Assembly: GCA_023435725.1 (NCBI GenBank)
Contig: JAEYRD010000216.1
Location: 10,231 to 74,230 of the forward strand
From: Pseudomonadota bacterium
GTDB taxonomy: Bacteria; Pseudomonadota; Alphaproteobacteria; Rhizobiales; Xanthobacteraceae
DNA: 64,000 bases
Reading direction: 5' to 3'
The notes beneath the pieces were generated by a model. It was not told where the DNA came from and did no database searches. It saw only the letters and a program-made list of their open reading frames with translations. Position numbers and translations under genes: made by a program. Of this stretch, positions 16,796 to 25,277 are shown piece after piece (the first letter of the stretch is position 1; every line of letters starts with the position of its first letter).

Positions 16796-17851
16796 ATGAA
16801 TCAATCAGGCAACCTGCCGCGCTCGGGGCTCGGCTCGCTCGTGTTGATTGCGGCTGTGCTCGGAGGCGGCGCTGCCGCGTTCGCCTACGCTGCGGGCTGG
16901 CTCTCGCCCGGGCGCCTGACGCCTGAGCGAATGATCGCGGCGCTGACGCCTCCGAGCGGTGCACCGCTCGGCCACAGGCGAAATCATGCCAAGGGCATCT
17001 GCTTCAGCGGCGTGTTCGAGGCGAACGGAAACGGCGTGGAGCTCTCGGAGGCCAGAGTCTTCGAGCGAGGCACGTATCCGGCCCTGGGCCGCTTCAATCT
17101 CGGCACCGCCGACCCGAATGCCGTGGACGCAACCGTGCGCGTGCGCGGTTTGGGATTGCAGATCGCAACAGCGGACGGCGAGGAATGGCGGATGGCACTG
17201 ATCAACCCGCCGGTCTTTGCAGTGTCGACGCCGCAGGCGTTTCATGAGCTGCTGATCGCATCCGGCGAGAAGGATCCGGAGGCGATGAAGACATTCATCC
17301 AGTCCAACCCGGAATTCGCCGCATTCGCGAGCTGGGCCAAGACGGCGCCCTGGACCGCCAGCTATGCGGAGGAGCCTTACCATGGGCTCAACAGCTTCAT
17401 CTTCACGGATGCAAGGGGCGGCGAGCGGGCAGTGCGATGGTCGTTGCTCCCGACCGCGCAGGTTGTTCCGATATCACAAGCCGAGCTGGAAAAACGCGGC
17501 CCGGATTTTCTCGAGCAGGAGATAACGGAGCGCATCCGGACCGCCGGCCCGCAACGCTGGATTATGGTCACGACGGTCGCCGATCCCGGTGATCCGACCG
17601 CGGACCCGAGCAAGACCTGGCCCGAAGGCCGCCGGACGGTGCAGGTCGGAACGCTCGTCGTGCAGCGAATCGAACAGGAGCGGGACGGGCCGTGCCGCGA
17701 CATCAACTTCGATCCGACCGTGCTGCCGAAGGGAATTCGGGTGTCGGACGATCCTTTCCCGGCCGCGCGCTCGTCGGTCTACCGCAAGTCCTACGATCTT
17801 CGTGCGGCCGAAGCCAGCGACTATCCACGAACCGGGACCACGAAGCCATGA
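16796..17851 (+). CDS. Membrane-anchored catalase-family peroxidase (SrpA-like)
   Basis: The ATG at 16796 is chosen because AGGACAAG precedes it; a codon five residues earlier is possible. The 351-residue protein has one N-terminal membrane helix (about 14-36). The single-domain catalase fold follows, with family blocks around NHAKGICFSG, GRFNLGTADP and SVYRKSYD, the last holding the expected proximal heme Tyr/Arg pair. These short catalase relatives act as heme peroxidases rather than true catalases. It overlaps the cytochrome b561 gene by 4 bp (ATGA), suggesting that electrons for peroxide reduction come from the membrane quinol pool. Confidence 0.8.
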   Translation: MNQSGNLPRSGLGSLVLIAAVLGGGAAAFAYAAGWLSPGRLTPERMIAALTPPSGAPLGHRRNHAKGICFSGVFEANGNGVELSEARVFERGTYPALGRFNLGTADPNAVDATVRVRGLGLQIATADGEEWRMALINPPVFAVSTPQAFHELLIASGEKDPEAMKTFIQSNPEFAAFASWAKTAPWTASYAEEPYHGLNSFIFTDARGGERAVRWSLLPTAQVVPISQAELEKRGPDFLEQEITERIRTAGPQRWIMVTTVADPGDPTADPSKTWPEGRRTVQVGTLVVQRIEQERDGPCRDINFDPTVLPKGIRVSDDPFPAARSSVYRKSYDLRAAEASDYPRTGTTKP

Positions 17852-18411
17852 GCAATGCTCCTCATCGTTTCGTCCTGTTCCAGCGGCTCCTGCACTGGCT
17901 GATGGCAGCGTGCATCATCGCTATGCTCTTCATGGGCGTCGGCATGGTGTCCACGGTGGCACCGACATATCTGCCGCTCGTCCTGATCCACAAGACGCTC
18001 GGCGTTACGCTCCTGGTTCTCGTCGTGATCAGGCTGGCGCTGCGGCTCCATTACGGCGCGCCGCCATTGCCGGAAGATCTTCCGCCGGCGATCAAGCTGG
18101 GAGCGCGATTGTCACATCTGGCCCTCTATGGCTTCATGATCGTCATGCCGCTGCTTGGTCTCGGCATGCTCTGGGCCGCGGCTTACCCGGTTGTCCTGTA
18201 TGGCGGGATTCAAATTCCGGCGTTGCTGCCGCAGAGCGATCGCGTGCACACGCTGCTGTGGAAAGCCCATTTTTATCTGGGATTCGCGTTCTTTGCCCTC
18301 GTGCTGTTGCATCTGGCGGCAGCGCTGTTCCACGCCCTAGTCCGCCGCGACGGCGTCTTCGGGACGATCGCACTCTTTCCACTCCGGAACAGGACGACGC
18401 CGGCAGAATGA
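17848..18411 (+). CDS. Cytochrome b561
   Basis: A 187-residue four-helix membrane protein, begun at the ATG overlapping the catalase-like stop. Likely heme ligands are histidines in RLLHWLM (helix 1), LIHKTLGV (helix 2), KAHFYLGF and LLHLAAALFH. The b561 family binds two b hemes and passes electrons between quinone and periplasmic partners. Gene coupling points to the catalase-like peroxidase as that partner, a common pairing in proteobacteria. A terminator-like hairpin follows directly. Confidence 0.88.
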   Translation: MSNAPHRFVLFQRLLHWLMAACIIAMLFMGVGMVSTVAPTYLPLVLIHKTLGVTLLVLVVIRLALRLHYGAPPLPEDLPPAIKLGARLSHLALYGFMIVMPLLGLGMLWAAAYPVVLYGGIQIPALLPQSDRVHTLLWKAHFYLGFAFFALVLLHLAAALFHALVRRDGVFGTIALFPLRNRTTPAE

Positions 18412-18412
18412 G

Positions 18413-18451
18413 CGCTCCGTGCGCCGGCGAAAGGAGCGGCTAAAGCTTTTT
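18413..18451 (+). terminator. Probable terminator after cytochrome b561
   Basis: Arms CGCTCC (18413-18418) and GGAGCG (18433-18438) can pair around a GC-rich loop that itself contains CGCCGGCG. A T-run (18447-18451) follows about 9 bp later. It begins just 2 bp after the cytochrome stop codon and lies at the junction with the convergent minus-strand gene. Confidence 0.4.
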
Positions 18452-18769
18452 CAACCTCCAACAAGGATGACGACAATGACCAAAACAGATATCCATAGCT
18501 GGCACTGCCGGCGTACTCCAATCAAAGTGCGGTCGGATGTCGGCGCCTCTTCTGCCACAGGCCTGGCAAATGAAGCGCGACTCAAGATCCGATAGCCGCG
18601 CGTCGTCAGACCATCGATCCGCGCTCAGGGCAACGTTATGGCCGCACCGATAATCGGCGCGGTGGACAAGGACGCCCGGAACGCCCATCGCGCGCATCTG
18701 GCCGAGCGTTAGCTTTACCGACCGGCCGTCGGCTTCCGTAGGCGTGTGGCGTTGGATGCGGTGAGGCAT
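18440..18769 (-). CDS. Conserved hypothetical protein with Cys motifs (LTLGQMRAMG type)
   Basis: Up to 109 residues; the true start could be the methionine of MRAMGVPG (18697). The block LTLGQMRAMGV...YRCGHNVALSADRW...DLESRFICQACGRRGADIRP resembles a family of short rhizobial proteins I have seen, with a zinc-ribbon-like C-x-x-C (CQAC) and an upstream Cys/His pair. The C-terminal ~25 residues after RPHFDW do not look conserved and overlap the terminator region. No function is known. Confidence 0.5.
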   Translation of the reverse strand: MPHRIQRHTPTEADGRSVKLTLGQMRAMGVPGVLVHRADYRCGHNVALSADRWSDDARLSDLESRFICQACGRRGADIRPHFDWSTPAVPAMDICFGHCRHPCWRLKKL

Positions 18770-18990
18770 GTCAGCATCAAAGCCGCACGCGAGCCCTCGT
18801 AAGATTATCGATTCCTAGCGGTCCGGAACGCGTGCGAACCACCGCGGGTCGTGGGTGTTGACCGTGCAGTTATCCAGGGAACGCCGTACGTCGCGACCTA
18901 AATTGTCTAGTCATGAAGGGCCATAGGGTCGTCGCCTTGTTGGCCAAACCAAAATCCAAGCAACGCCCGTCACTTATAGCAAGTAGGTGC

Positions 18991-19035
18991 GTTGCTTTGG
19001 AAGCAACGATTTGATCCGCAAATTGATCTTGTGAG
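18991..19035 (+). promoter_or_regulatory. LysR-type composite element A, before the ABC permease operon
   Basis: GTTGC (18991-18995), 7 bp, GCAAC (19003-19007), then 15 bp, then TTGATCTTGTGAG (19023-19035). The inverted repeat contains the T-N11-A core of LysR recognition sites, here extended to eight paired bases on each side. The second block lies about 30 bp downstream, where a LysR activation site near -35 would be. The same layout recurs at 23151 and 27099. The first permease gene starts 100 bp after the element. The rest of the 366-bp spacer (18770-19135) shows no gene. Confidence 0.7.
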
Positions 19036-19135
19036 CTCGGAAGTCAAAGCACATGGTGCAGGACGTCTTTGAGCAGAAGGTCTCGGCTGAGCGCTAGGTG
19101 CCTTGGCTCACTAGGTGACCTTGGAGGGGCAGTCC

Positions 19136-20089
19136 GTGTTGAGGTATATCTCGAGGCGCCTGCTCTACGTCGCGCCTATAGCTCTCAGCGTGGCGCTCGT
19201 TTGCTTCCTGCTCGTGCACATTACACCGGGAGATCCGCTCGTTGCCGTGCTGCCGGCCGACGCCTCACAGGAACTGGCCCAGCAGCTAAGAAGCGCCTAC
19301 GGCTTCGATAGGCCGCTGCCCGTACAGTTCGGAATGTGGATGTGGCGTGCGCTGCATGGCGATCTCGGTTCGTCTATCGCGACAGGACGCCCCGTCCTGC
19401 AGGAGGTCATGAATGCGGTCAGGAACACGATCACCTTAGCGGTTTTTGCAGCCGGTATCGGGTTTGCGTTTGGACTCTTCTTTGGATTAGTCGCGGGATA
19501 CTATCGCGACACCTGGGTCGATAAAGTCGCGACATCCATTGCAATTGCCGGGGTGTCGGTGCCGCATTACTGGCTCGGCATGGTTCTGGTGATCATCTTT
19601 TCGGTCCTGCTCAACTGGTTGCCGGCGGTTGGCGCCGGACCTGGCGGCTCGGCGGTCTGGGAATGGGACTGGGATCATCTGAAGTATTTGATCCTGCCGG
19701 CAATTACGATGTCCGTCATTCCTATGGGCATCGTAACGCGGACGATCCGGGCGTTGACCGGAGACATCTTGTCGCAAGATTTCGTCGAAGCCCTGCGCGC
19801 GAAAGGTCTGCAGGAGACGAAGGTTTTCCGACACGTGCTCAAGAACGCCGCGCCGACGGCTCTGGCGGTGATGGGGCTGCAACTGGGCTACATGCTCGGC
19901 GGCTCGATCCTGATCGAGACAGTGTTCTCCTGGCCGGGCTCCGGCATGCTTCTGAACGCGGCGATCTTTCAGCGAGACCTGCCACTTTTGCAAGGTACCA
20001 TCCTTGTGCTGGCGTTGTTCTTCGTCTTGCTCAACCTCCTCGTTGATATTGCGCAAGCGGCGATTGATCCGCGCATCAAGCGAGGCTGA
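19136..20089 (+). CDS. Peptide-type ABC transporter permease (DppB/OppB family)
   Basis: The start is taken at GTG 19136, six bases after GGAGGGG; GTG 19115 is possible but has no such site. The 317-residue protein has six membrane helices, the N-terminal RYISRRLLYV signature of DppB-type permeases and the EAA loop ALRAKGLQETKVFRHVLKNA. It is the first gene of a four-gene block (two permeases, two ATPases). Substrate is not fixed by the sequence; this family takes peptides, opines, nickel complexes and other solutes. The matching binding protein is probably the one at 27739. Confidence 0.88.
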   Translation: MLRYISRRLLYVAPIALSVALVCFLLVHITPGDPLVAVLPADASQELAQQLRSAYGFDRPLPVQFGMWMWRALHGDLGSSIATGRPVLQEVMNAVRNTITLAVFAAGIGFAFGLFFGLVAGYYRDTWVDKVATSIAIAGVSVPHYWLGMVLVIIFSVLLNWLPAVGAGPGGSAVWEWDWDHLKYLILPAITMSVIPMGIVTRTIRALTGDILSQDFVEALRAKGLQETKVFRHVLKNAAPTALAVMGLQLGYMLGGSILIETVFSWPGSGMLLNAAIFQRDLPLLQGTILVLALFFVLLNLLVDIAQAAIDPRIKRG

Positions 20090-20094
20090 CCGAC

Positions 20095-20985
20095 ATGAGC
20101 GTGCTGGTTGAACATGTCGCTGTTCCGGTCTCGTCGAAGAATCAGGCTCGCGGCTACTGGACGACGGTTGGTCGCCGTATCCTGCGCGACAAGGTCTCGA
20201 TGACGTGCGCGATTGTTCTACTGATCATCATTCTCGCTGCGATTTTCGCGCCTTACCTACACATCTCGGATCCGTATCAAGGTTCGATGATCCGGCGCCT
20301 CCGGGGCATTGGCACCACAGGCTATCCGCTCGGCACGGACGAACTCGGACGTGATATGCTCGCCCGGCTTATCTACGGCGGGCGGTTGTCTCTCGTGATC
20401 GGGATTCTGCCGGTATTCTTCGCCTTCGTCATTGGAACCTGTCTTGGTCTCATCGCGGGCTACGGCGGAGGCAAGCTCAATACCGCTATCATGCGAACGG
20501 TCGATGTCTTCTACGCGTTTCCCTCGGTGTTGCTGGCCATCGCGATATCCGGGGCTCTCGGTGCCGGCATAGGAAATTCGATCGTTTCACTGACAATCGT
20601 GCTGGTGCCCCAGATAACCCGCGTCGCGGAGAGTGTTGCGACGGGCGTTCGCAACATGGACTATGTTGAAGCCGCTCGCGCGTCGGGGGCCGGTCCGCTG
20701 ACGATCATGCGTGTGCACATCCTTGGCAACGTCCTTGGGAGCATCTTCGTCTATGCGACAGGCCTGATCTCGGTTTCGATGATCCTCGCTGCGGGCCTTT
20801 CCTTCCTCGGCCTCGGGACCAAGCCGCCGGAGCCGGAGTGGGGGCTCATGCTGAATACGCTCCGTACGGCGATCTATGTCAACCCCGGCGTAGCCGCGCT
20901 GCCGGGTGCCATGATCTTCGTCGTGTCGATCTGCTTCAATTTGCTGAGCGACGGGCTTCGCAGCGCGATGGACATCCGGAACTGA
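20095..20985 (+). CDS. Peptide-type ABC transporter permease (DppC/OppC family)
   Basis: A 296-residue partner permease 5 bp after the first. It has a cytoplasmic N-terminus with one helix (about 38-58), the periplasmic loop with the GTDELGRDMLARLIYGGRLSL signature of DppC proteins, a five-helix core, and the EAA loop EAARASGAGPLTIMRVHILGN. It forms a heterodimeric channel with the upstream permease. Confidence 0.9.
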   Translation: MSVLVEHVAVPVSSKNQARGYWTTVGRRILRDKVSMTCAIVLLIIILAAIFAPYLHISDPYQGSMIRRLRGIGTTGYPLGTDELGRDMLARLIYGGRLSLVIGILPVFFAFVIGTCLGLIAGYGGGKLNTAIMRTVDVFYAFPSVLLAIAISGALGAGIGNSIVSLTIVLVPQITRVAESVATGVRNMDYVEAARASGAGPLTIMRVHILGNVLGSIFVYATGLISVSMILAAGLSFLGLGTKPPEPEWGLMLNTLRTAIYVNPGVAALPGAMIFVVSICFNLLSDGLRSAMDIRN

Positions 20986-20989
20986 CGCG

Positions 20990-22054
20990 ATGACCGCTTC
21001 TTCCGAAAGGGCTGGCAGGCTAGAGCCATTGCAGGACGTTGGGGGCGAAGCGCAACCCTTGCTCGACGTACGAGGTCTTACGAAGCACTTTCCGGTCCGC
21101 GGCGGGCTCTTTGAGCCGAGCAAGACCGTGCGGGCAGTGGACGACGTCAGCTTCGTTGTAGGCAAGGGCGAGACTGTCGGCGTCGTCGGCGAATCCGGCT
21201 GCGGAAAATCGACCACGGCACGGCTCCTGATGCATTTGATGCCGCTCAATTCCGGTGAGATCATCTTTGACGGTAGGATGGTCGGTCGTGATTTGACCCT
21301 GCGCGAGTTGCGGCGCGGCATGCAGATGGTGTTTCAGGACAGCTACGCCTCGCTCAATCCTCGTTTGACGATCGAGGACTCGGTTGTCTTCGGACCCAAG
21401 GTGAATGGGATGTCCGACCGCGCTGCCCGGTCGCTAGCGCGCGAGTTGTTGGAGAAGGTTGGGTTGCGGCCGGAGACATTCGCCAATCGCTACCCGCATG
21501 AGGTGTCCGGAGGGCAGCGTCAGCGCGTCAATATCGCCCGCGCACTTGCGCTGTCGCCACGTCTGCTCATCCTTGACGAAGCGGTTTCGGCGCTCGACAA
21601 ATCGGTCGAGGCCCAGGTGCTCAATCTTCTGGCCGATCTCAAACGCGAATTCGGCTTGACTTACCTCTTCATCAGCCACGACCTGAATGTCGTCCGCTAT
21701 ATCTCCGATCGCGTGCTCGTCATGTATCTGGGTGAGACGGTCGAAGTCGGACCGGTCGATGACATCTGGGAAAATCCATCGCACCCTTACACACGGGCTT
21801 TGCTTGCGGCAATGCCATCTACGGACCCCGACAATCGGACGATTTCGCCTCCGCTTGCCGGCGATCCGCCGAACCCGATCGATCCGCCGTCAGGCTGCCG
21901 CTTTCACACCCGCTGTCCATTTGCCGAAGCGATCTGCGGCGAAAGCAAGCCGGGCCTCAGTGAGGTTGCAGCGAGCGGGCATCGGGCCGCTTGTTTTATG
22001 GTGATCCCCAACTCGGGCCACAGCAACGCGCCTGCTTCTCCTGCAGCGTTGTGA
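20990..22054 (+). CDS. Peptide-type ABC transporter ATPase (DppF/OppF family)
   Basis: A 354-residue ATPase starting 4 bp after the DppC-type gene. Walker A is GESGCGKSTTA, the signature VSGGQRQR, and Walker B LLILDEAVSALD (Ala where most have Pro, normal for OppF). The oligopeptide-transporter C-terminal domain has a Cys cluster (CRFHTRCPFAEAIC) that may bind an iron-sulfur cluster. The N-terminal ~25 residues before LLDVRGLTKHF are extra. It acts as a heterodimer with the ATPase encoded next. Confidence 0.9.
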   Translation: MTASSERAGRLEPLQDVGGEAQPLLDVRGLTKHFPVRGGLFEPSKTVRAVDDVSFVVGKGETVGVVGESGCGKSTTARLLMHLMPLNSGEIIFDGRMVGRDLTLRELRRGMQMVFQDSYASLNPRLTIEDSVVFGPKVNGMSDRAARSLARELLEKVGLRPETFANRYPHEVSGGQRQRVNIARALALSPRLLILDEAVSALDKSVEAQVLNLLADLKREFGLTYLFISHDLNVVRYISDRVLVMYLGETVEVGPVDDIWENPSHPYTRALLAAMPSTDPDNRTISPPLAGDPPNPIDPPSGCRFHTRCPFAEAICGESKPGLSEVAASGHRAACFMVIPNSGHSNAPASPAAL

Positions 22055-22111
22055 CGACTAATGCGTGGGGACGGTGCGTCCTCGCCTGAAGCATCAATCA
22101 CCGGAGCTCCC

Positions 22112-23122
22112 ATGAGCAATCTCGTCGATGTTCGGAACCTTAAGGTGAGGTTCGATGGAGAGCGGACGGTTCACGCCGTAAACGGTGTCAGCCTGTCGTT
22201 AGGCGAGGGCGAGGTGCTTGGCTTGCTGGGCGAGTCGGGCTCGGGAAAGAGCGTGACGCTGCGCGCGCTGATGCGGCTGTTGCCCATGAAGCGCACTCGG
22301 ATCACTGGGACGATAGACGTCCTCGGCAGGAATGTCCTTGCAATGAATGAGGCCGAGCTATCCGCATTTCGCGGCCGCGCGGTTTCGATGATCTTCCAGG
22401 AGCCGGGGCTCGCACTGGATCCGGTCTACACGATCGGTCAGCAGATCGCCGAGTCCGTGATGAGGCACGAAGGAATAACGCGGTCGGCTGCCACGAAACG
22501 CGCGCTTGAAATGCTCGATGTGGTGCGCATCCCGTCGGCCAGACGCCGTCTGGACGCATACCCCCATGAGATGTCGGGAGGAATGCGGCAGCGCGCCATG
22601 ATCGCTTTGGCACTTGCCTGCAAGCCCAGCATTCTCCTGGCCGACGAGCCAACCACGGCGCTGGACGCGACCGTGCAAATTCAGATCCTCTTGCTGTTGC
22701 GCGAGCTCCAGCGTGAGTTCGGTATGTCCGTCATTTTCGTGACCCACGACATTGGCGTCGCCATGGAAATCTGCGACCGCGTGGCTGTCATGTACGCTGG
22801 CGAAATCGTCGAGCAAGGCACGCTTCGTCAGGTCGTGCGCGAGGCGGCACATCCCTACCCACGGGCGCTTTTGTCATCCACGGTTCATGGCGCAAGGCGT
22901 GGGGCTCGGCTCGAAGCCATTCCCGGAACGCCGCCTTCGCTCGACAAGGCTCCCGAGAGCTGTGCGTTCGTCCCCCGATGCCGCTTTGCTGAACGGCAGT
23001 GCACGGAGCGGGAGCCGCCAAATATCCGTATCGATGGTGAACATTTCGCGCGATGTATCTTGGCTAAAGCGAAAGGTGGTCAACTGGACGAAGTTGATTT
23101 TGGACGAGTCGTTCGCGCCTAG
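22112..23122 (+). CDS. Peptide-type ABC transporter ATPase (DppD/OppD family)
   Basis: Start at ATG 22112 with GGAG five bases upstream; an in-frame ATG at 22061 lacks one. The 336-residue protein has Walker A GESGSGKSVTL, signature MSGGMRQRAMI, Walker B ILLADEPTTALD and the C-terminal cysteine cluster (CAFVPRCRFAERQC). It completes the importer's ATPase pair. The second composite regulatory element begins 28 bp after its stop, so the genes that follow have their own promoter. Confidence 0.9.
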   Translation: MSNLVDVRNLKVRFDGERTVHAVNGVSLSLGEGEVLGLLGESGSGKSVTLRALMRLLPMKRTRITGTIDVLGRNVLAMNEAELSAFRGRAVSMIFQEPGLALDPVYTIGQQIAESVMRHEGITRSAATKRALEMLDVVRIPSARRRLDAYPHEMSGGMRQRAMIALALACKPSILLADEPTTALDATVQIQILLLLRELQREFGMSVIFVTHDIGVAMEICDRVAVMYAGEIVEQGTLRQVVREAAHPYPRALLSSTVHGARRGARLEAIPGTPPSLDKAPESCAFVPRCRFAERQCTEREPPNIRIDGEHFARCILAKAKGGQLDEVDFGRVVRA

Positions 23123-23150
23123 GTCGGTCCGGAAGGAAAACGCAGCGGCT

Positions 23151-23195
23151 GTTGCTCAAATGGCAACGATCGGGTGCAAAGAATGATCTTGTTAG
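23151..23195 (+). promoter_or_regulatory. LysR-type composite element B, before the Rid/SDR genes
   Basis: GTTGC (23151-23155), 7 bp, GCAAC (23163-23167), then 15 bp, then ATGATCTTGTTAG (23183-23195). The layout and spacing are identical to elements A and C, with two differences in the second block. It lies between the last ABC ATPase gene and the gene at 23285, which starts 90 bp after it. Confidence 0.7.
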
Positions 23196-23284
23196 ACCGC
23201 GTCTGCCTGTTCACTGTCGCGAATAGCGTGAGCACCTTGCGTTGTTTTTGCTGGTGAAACAAAACTCAAACCAATGAGTAGGAA

Positions 23285-24037
23285 ATGACAGAGCTAGGTT
23301 CGTTCGGCGCGGGAACGTATAAATTCATTCCCGGAGTCTACCAGTATTCTGCGGGCGTGAAGGCTGACGACGGGTTTGAGATCGTCCGCGTTCGATTCCA
23401 CCGGCCCTTGGCTTTGTCGGACGGATTCTCCGCGGCTGCCGATCATCTCAAATTGGTTGGTCGCGGTGTCGAGGCATTCTGTGCTTGTGAGCTCAGATCG
23501 CCGGCGCCATTTACGGAGCAAGGGTTCACGGACTTCAACAAGGAGTATGTGGGCTGGCTCGACAAGTGGGGATTGGTCAAGGATGGCAAGAACCCCGTTG
23601 CGCGTACCAATGTTTGCCCCGAGGTCGATCCTCCCAAGAGGGTGAGCATGTATGCGTTCTCCTATACCCGTCCAGCCTCTTCTCAGGGAGGCGGCGGGTT
23701 TGTCGTCGCGGGCAGCGGTGAAGCGCCGGAAGGCAAGGCGAATTACCGGGATTTCGCGATCAGGCCTGGCGACCAATCGACCGAAGGCATGCTCGCGAAG
23801 TGTCGCTGGGTCCTTGGGGAAATGGAGCGGCGCATGAGCGCATTGGGTGCCGGATGGGCGACTGCGACGGGTGTGCATGTTTACACGGCCTACGAGCTTC
23901 ATGCATTAATGAGGAGCGAGATCGCGCCTCGTGGCGCGGCGGCGAGCGGCTTGAGCTGGCATTTCTCAAGGCCGCCGGTGCAGGGTCTCGACTATGAGAT
24001 GGATGTTCGCGGTGTCTCCGCGGAGTTTGTGATCTGA
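23285..24037 (+). CDS. Rid-like protein, possibly related to aminomuconate deaminases
   Basis: A 250-residue soluble protein with no signal peptide. The C-terminal third (ATGVHVYTAYELHALM...GLSWHFSRPP...YEMDVRGV) has the rhythm of a Rid/YjgF subunit, while the N-terminal part is unfamiliar. I have a weak memory of similar 250-residue proteins annotated as 2-amino-5-chloromuconate deaminase (CnbZ), but I cannot confirm this. The next gene encodes three more Rid-type domains, which supports a role in hydrolysing an enamine/imine intermediate. The start codon follows GTAGGAA closely. Confidence 0.5.
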   Translation: MTELGSFGAGTYKFIPGVYQYSAGVKADDGFEIVRVRFHRPLALSDGFSAAADHLKLVGRGVEAFCACELRSPAPFTEQGFTDFNKEYVGWLDKWGLVKDGKNPVARTNVCPEVDPPKRVSMYAFSYTRPASSQGGGGFVVAGSGEAPEGKANYRDFAIRPGDQSTEGMLAKCRWVLGEMERRMSALGAGWATATGVHVYTAYELHALMRSEIAPRGAAASGLSWHFSRPPVQGLDYEMDVRGVSAEFVI

Positions 24038-24063
24038 TCGGTTGATATGAAAGGTGCGCGGCG

Positions 24064-25254
24064 ATGTCTCGAGAGGTCATTTACACCGATCAACTCATGC
24101 GTCCGATCGCGCACTTTTCCCATGCCTCGCGCATCGAGAACGTGATCCATGTCGGTGCTTCGGCGGGCGTCTTTCCGGATTTGCGCTTGGCCGGTGACGA
24201 TCCAGGCAGGGTTGACATGGAGGCGCAGACCCGCCGCATGTTCGCCAATCTGAGGACGACGCTGGCTTTGCTCGGCGGAAACATGTCGGATGTCGTTCGC
24301 CTGAAGGCCTACGTCGCTGATATGCGGGACATCCCGAAATATCTCGCCATCTACGCGGACGAGTTCCGGGAGTTCCGGCCTGCGCATAGCGTGGTTGGCT
24401 CATGGGACTTCCCGCTTCCCCAGGCGGCCGTGGAAATTGATACGACCGCGATTGTCGGGGGAAAGCACTCCGTGACGCCGAACGCGGGATTGAGTGCACT
24501 ATCAGGTGCGAAGACAGGTGCGGTTGTCGTTGGCGAGTGGCACTACGCTTCGGCGTTGCCGATTGGAGAGGATGGCCAGCTGGCCGAACGCAGCGCCGGT
24601 GGGCAGATTTCAACGACGCTGCAGAATCTCAAGGTGATGCTCAGCGATGCGGGTTTCAGCATTGCCGATGTCTGCAATCTTCACGTCACGATCTCGGATA
24701 TTCGCGACTACGACCTCGCTGTGAGTGAATTCGCGCGCTTCTTTGGCAATCTTTTCCCGACATGGACCGTGGTTGGCGCGCCTCTCGAAAGGCCCGAATT
24801 CTGCATCGGCATCGAATCCGTGGCTGTCAGGGGAGGAGGGCAGCCGATTTCGAGTGAATTCTCTCCACTCGTGCCGGGGCGGCCCGCACCGGCCATTTTG
24901 GCCGGCGATACTCTCTTCCTGAGTGGCCAGGGAACGCCCGGCGACGCAGATACGAGCGTGGAACTCCAGGCGAGGTCCGCCTGGAAGCGGCTTCATGCGT
25001 TAGTAGACGAGGCCGGATTTCCGCGGGACTCTCTGTTGCGCACCAATAATGTGCTGACGGACTGGCGCGACTTTCAGGGATTCAATCGGGGTTACGGTCC
25101 TAACGTGGCCGAGCCCTACGTTCCCAGAGCGACGGTCCTTGGCAATCTGCCCGATAGGCGCGCCAGAGTACAGACCGAGGGCATCGCACATCGTAATGGG
25201 AGCAAAGCCAAAATCGTCCAGGTCGCGCCCCTGGTCAAACAAGCCGGCGCTTAA
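24064..25254 (+). CDS. Triple-domain Rid (YjgF/RidA-like) protein
   Basis: 396 residues that read as three consecutive Rid folds, roughly 12-132, 160-258 and 275-378. Each has the family pattern of a strand-helix with a V-x-x-x-x-x-x-I/L-x-D segment and a closing beta strand. The arginine that binds substrate carboxylate in RidA (PARSCV) is replaced by His108 in domain 1 and Trp234 in domain 2. It is kept in domain 3 (Arg355, in PRATV). Ordinary Rid proteins are ~130-residue trimers, so one chain could form a pseudo-trimer with a single canonical site. Ribosome-binding site AAGGTG. Probably cytoplasmic imine/enamine hydrolase activity. Confidence 0.75.
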   Translation: MSREVIYTDQLMRPIAHFSHASRIENVIHVGASAGVFPDLRLAGDDPGRVDMEAQTRRMFANLRTTLALLGGNMSDVVRLKAYVADMRDIPKYLAIYADEFREFRPAHSVVGSWDFPLPQAAVEIDTTAIVGGKHSVTPNAGLSALSGAKTGAVVVGEWHYASALPIGEDGQLAERSAGGQISTTLQNLKVMLSDAGFSIADVCNLHVTISDIRDYDLAVSEFARFFGNLFPTWTVVGAPLERPEFCIGIESVAVRGGGQPISSEFSPLVPGRPAPAILAGDTLFLSGQGTPGDADTSVELQARSAWKRLHALVDEAGFPRDSLLRTNNVLTDWRDFQGFNRGYGPNVAEPYVPRATVLGNLPDRRARVQTEGIAHRNGSKAKIVQVAPLVKQAGA

Positions 25255-25277
25255 GGCCTCGCAACAGGAAGGTAACC

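Noticed and set aside
18476..18595. Short plus-strand frame starting MTKTDIHSWHC
   Set aside because: It has a fair ribosome-binding site but runs antisense to a better-supported Cys-motif protein and ends without any recognisable domain.
19023..19051. Ordinary -35/-10 promoter made from TTGATC and a hexamer 17 bp later in the three composite elements
   Set aside because: The bases at the -10 position (AAAGCA, CCTGTT, TGCGAG) do not agree among the three sites, so the conserved block is better explained as regulator contact.
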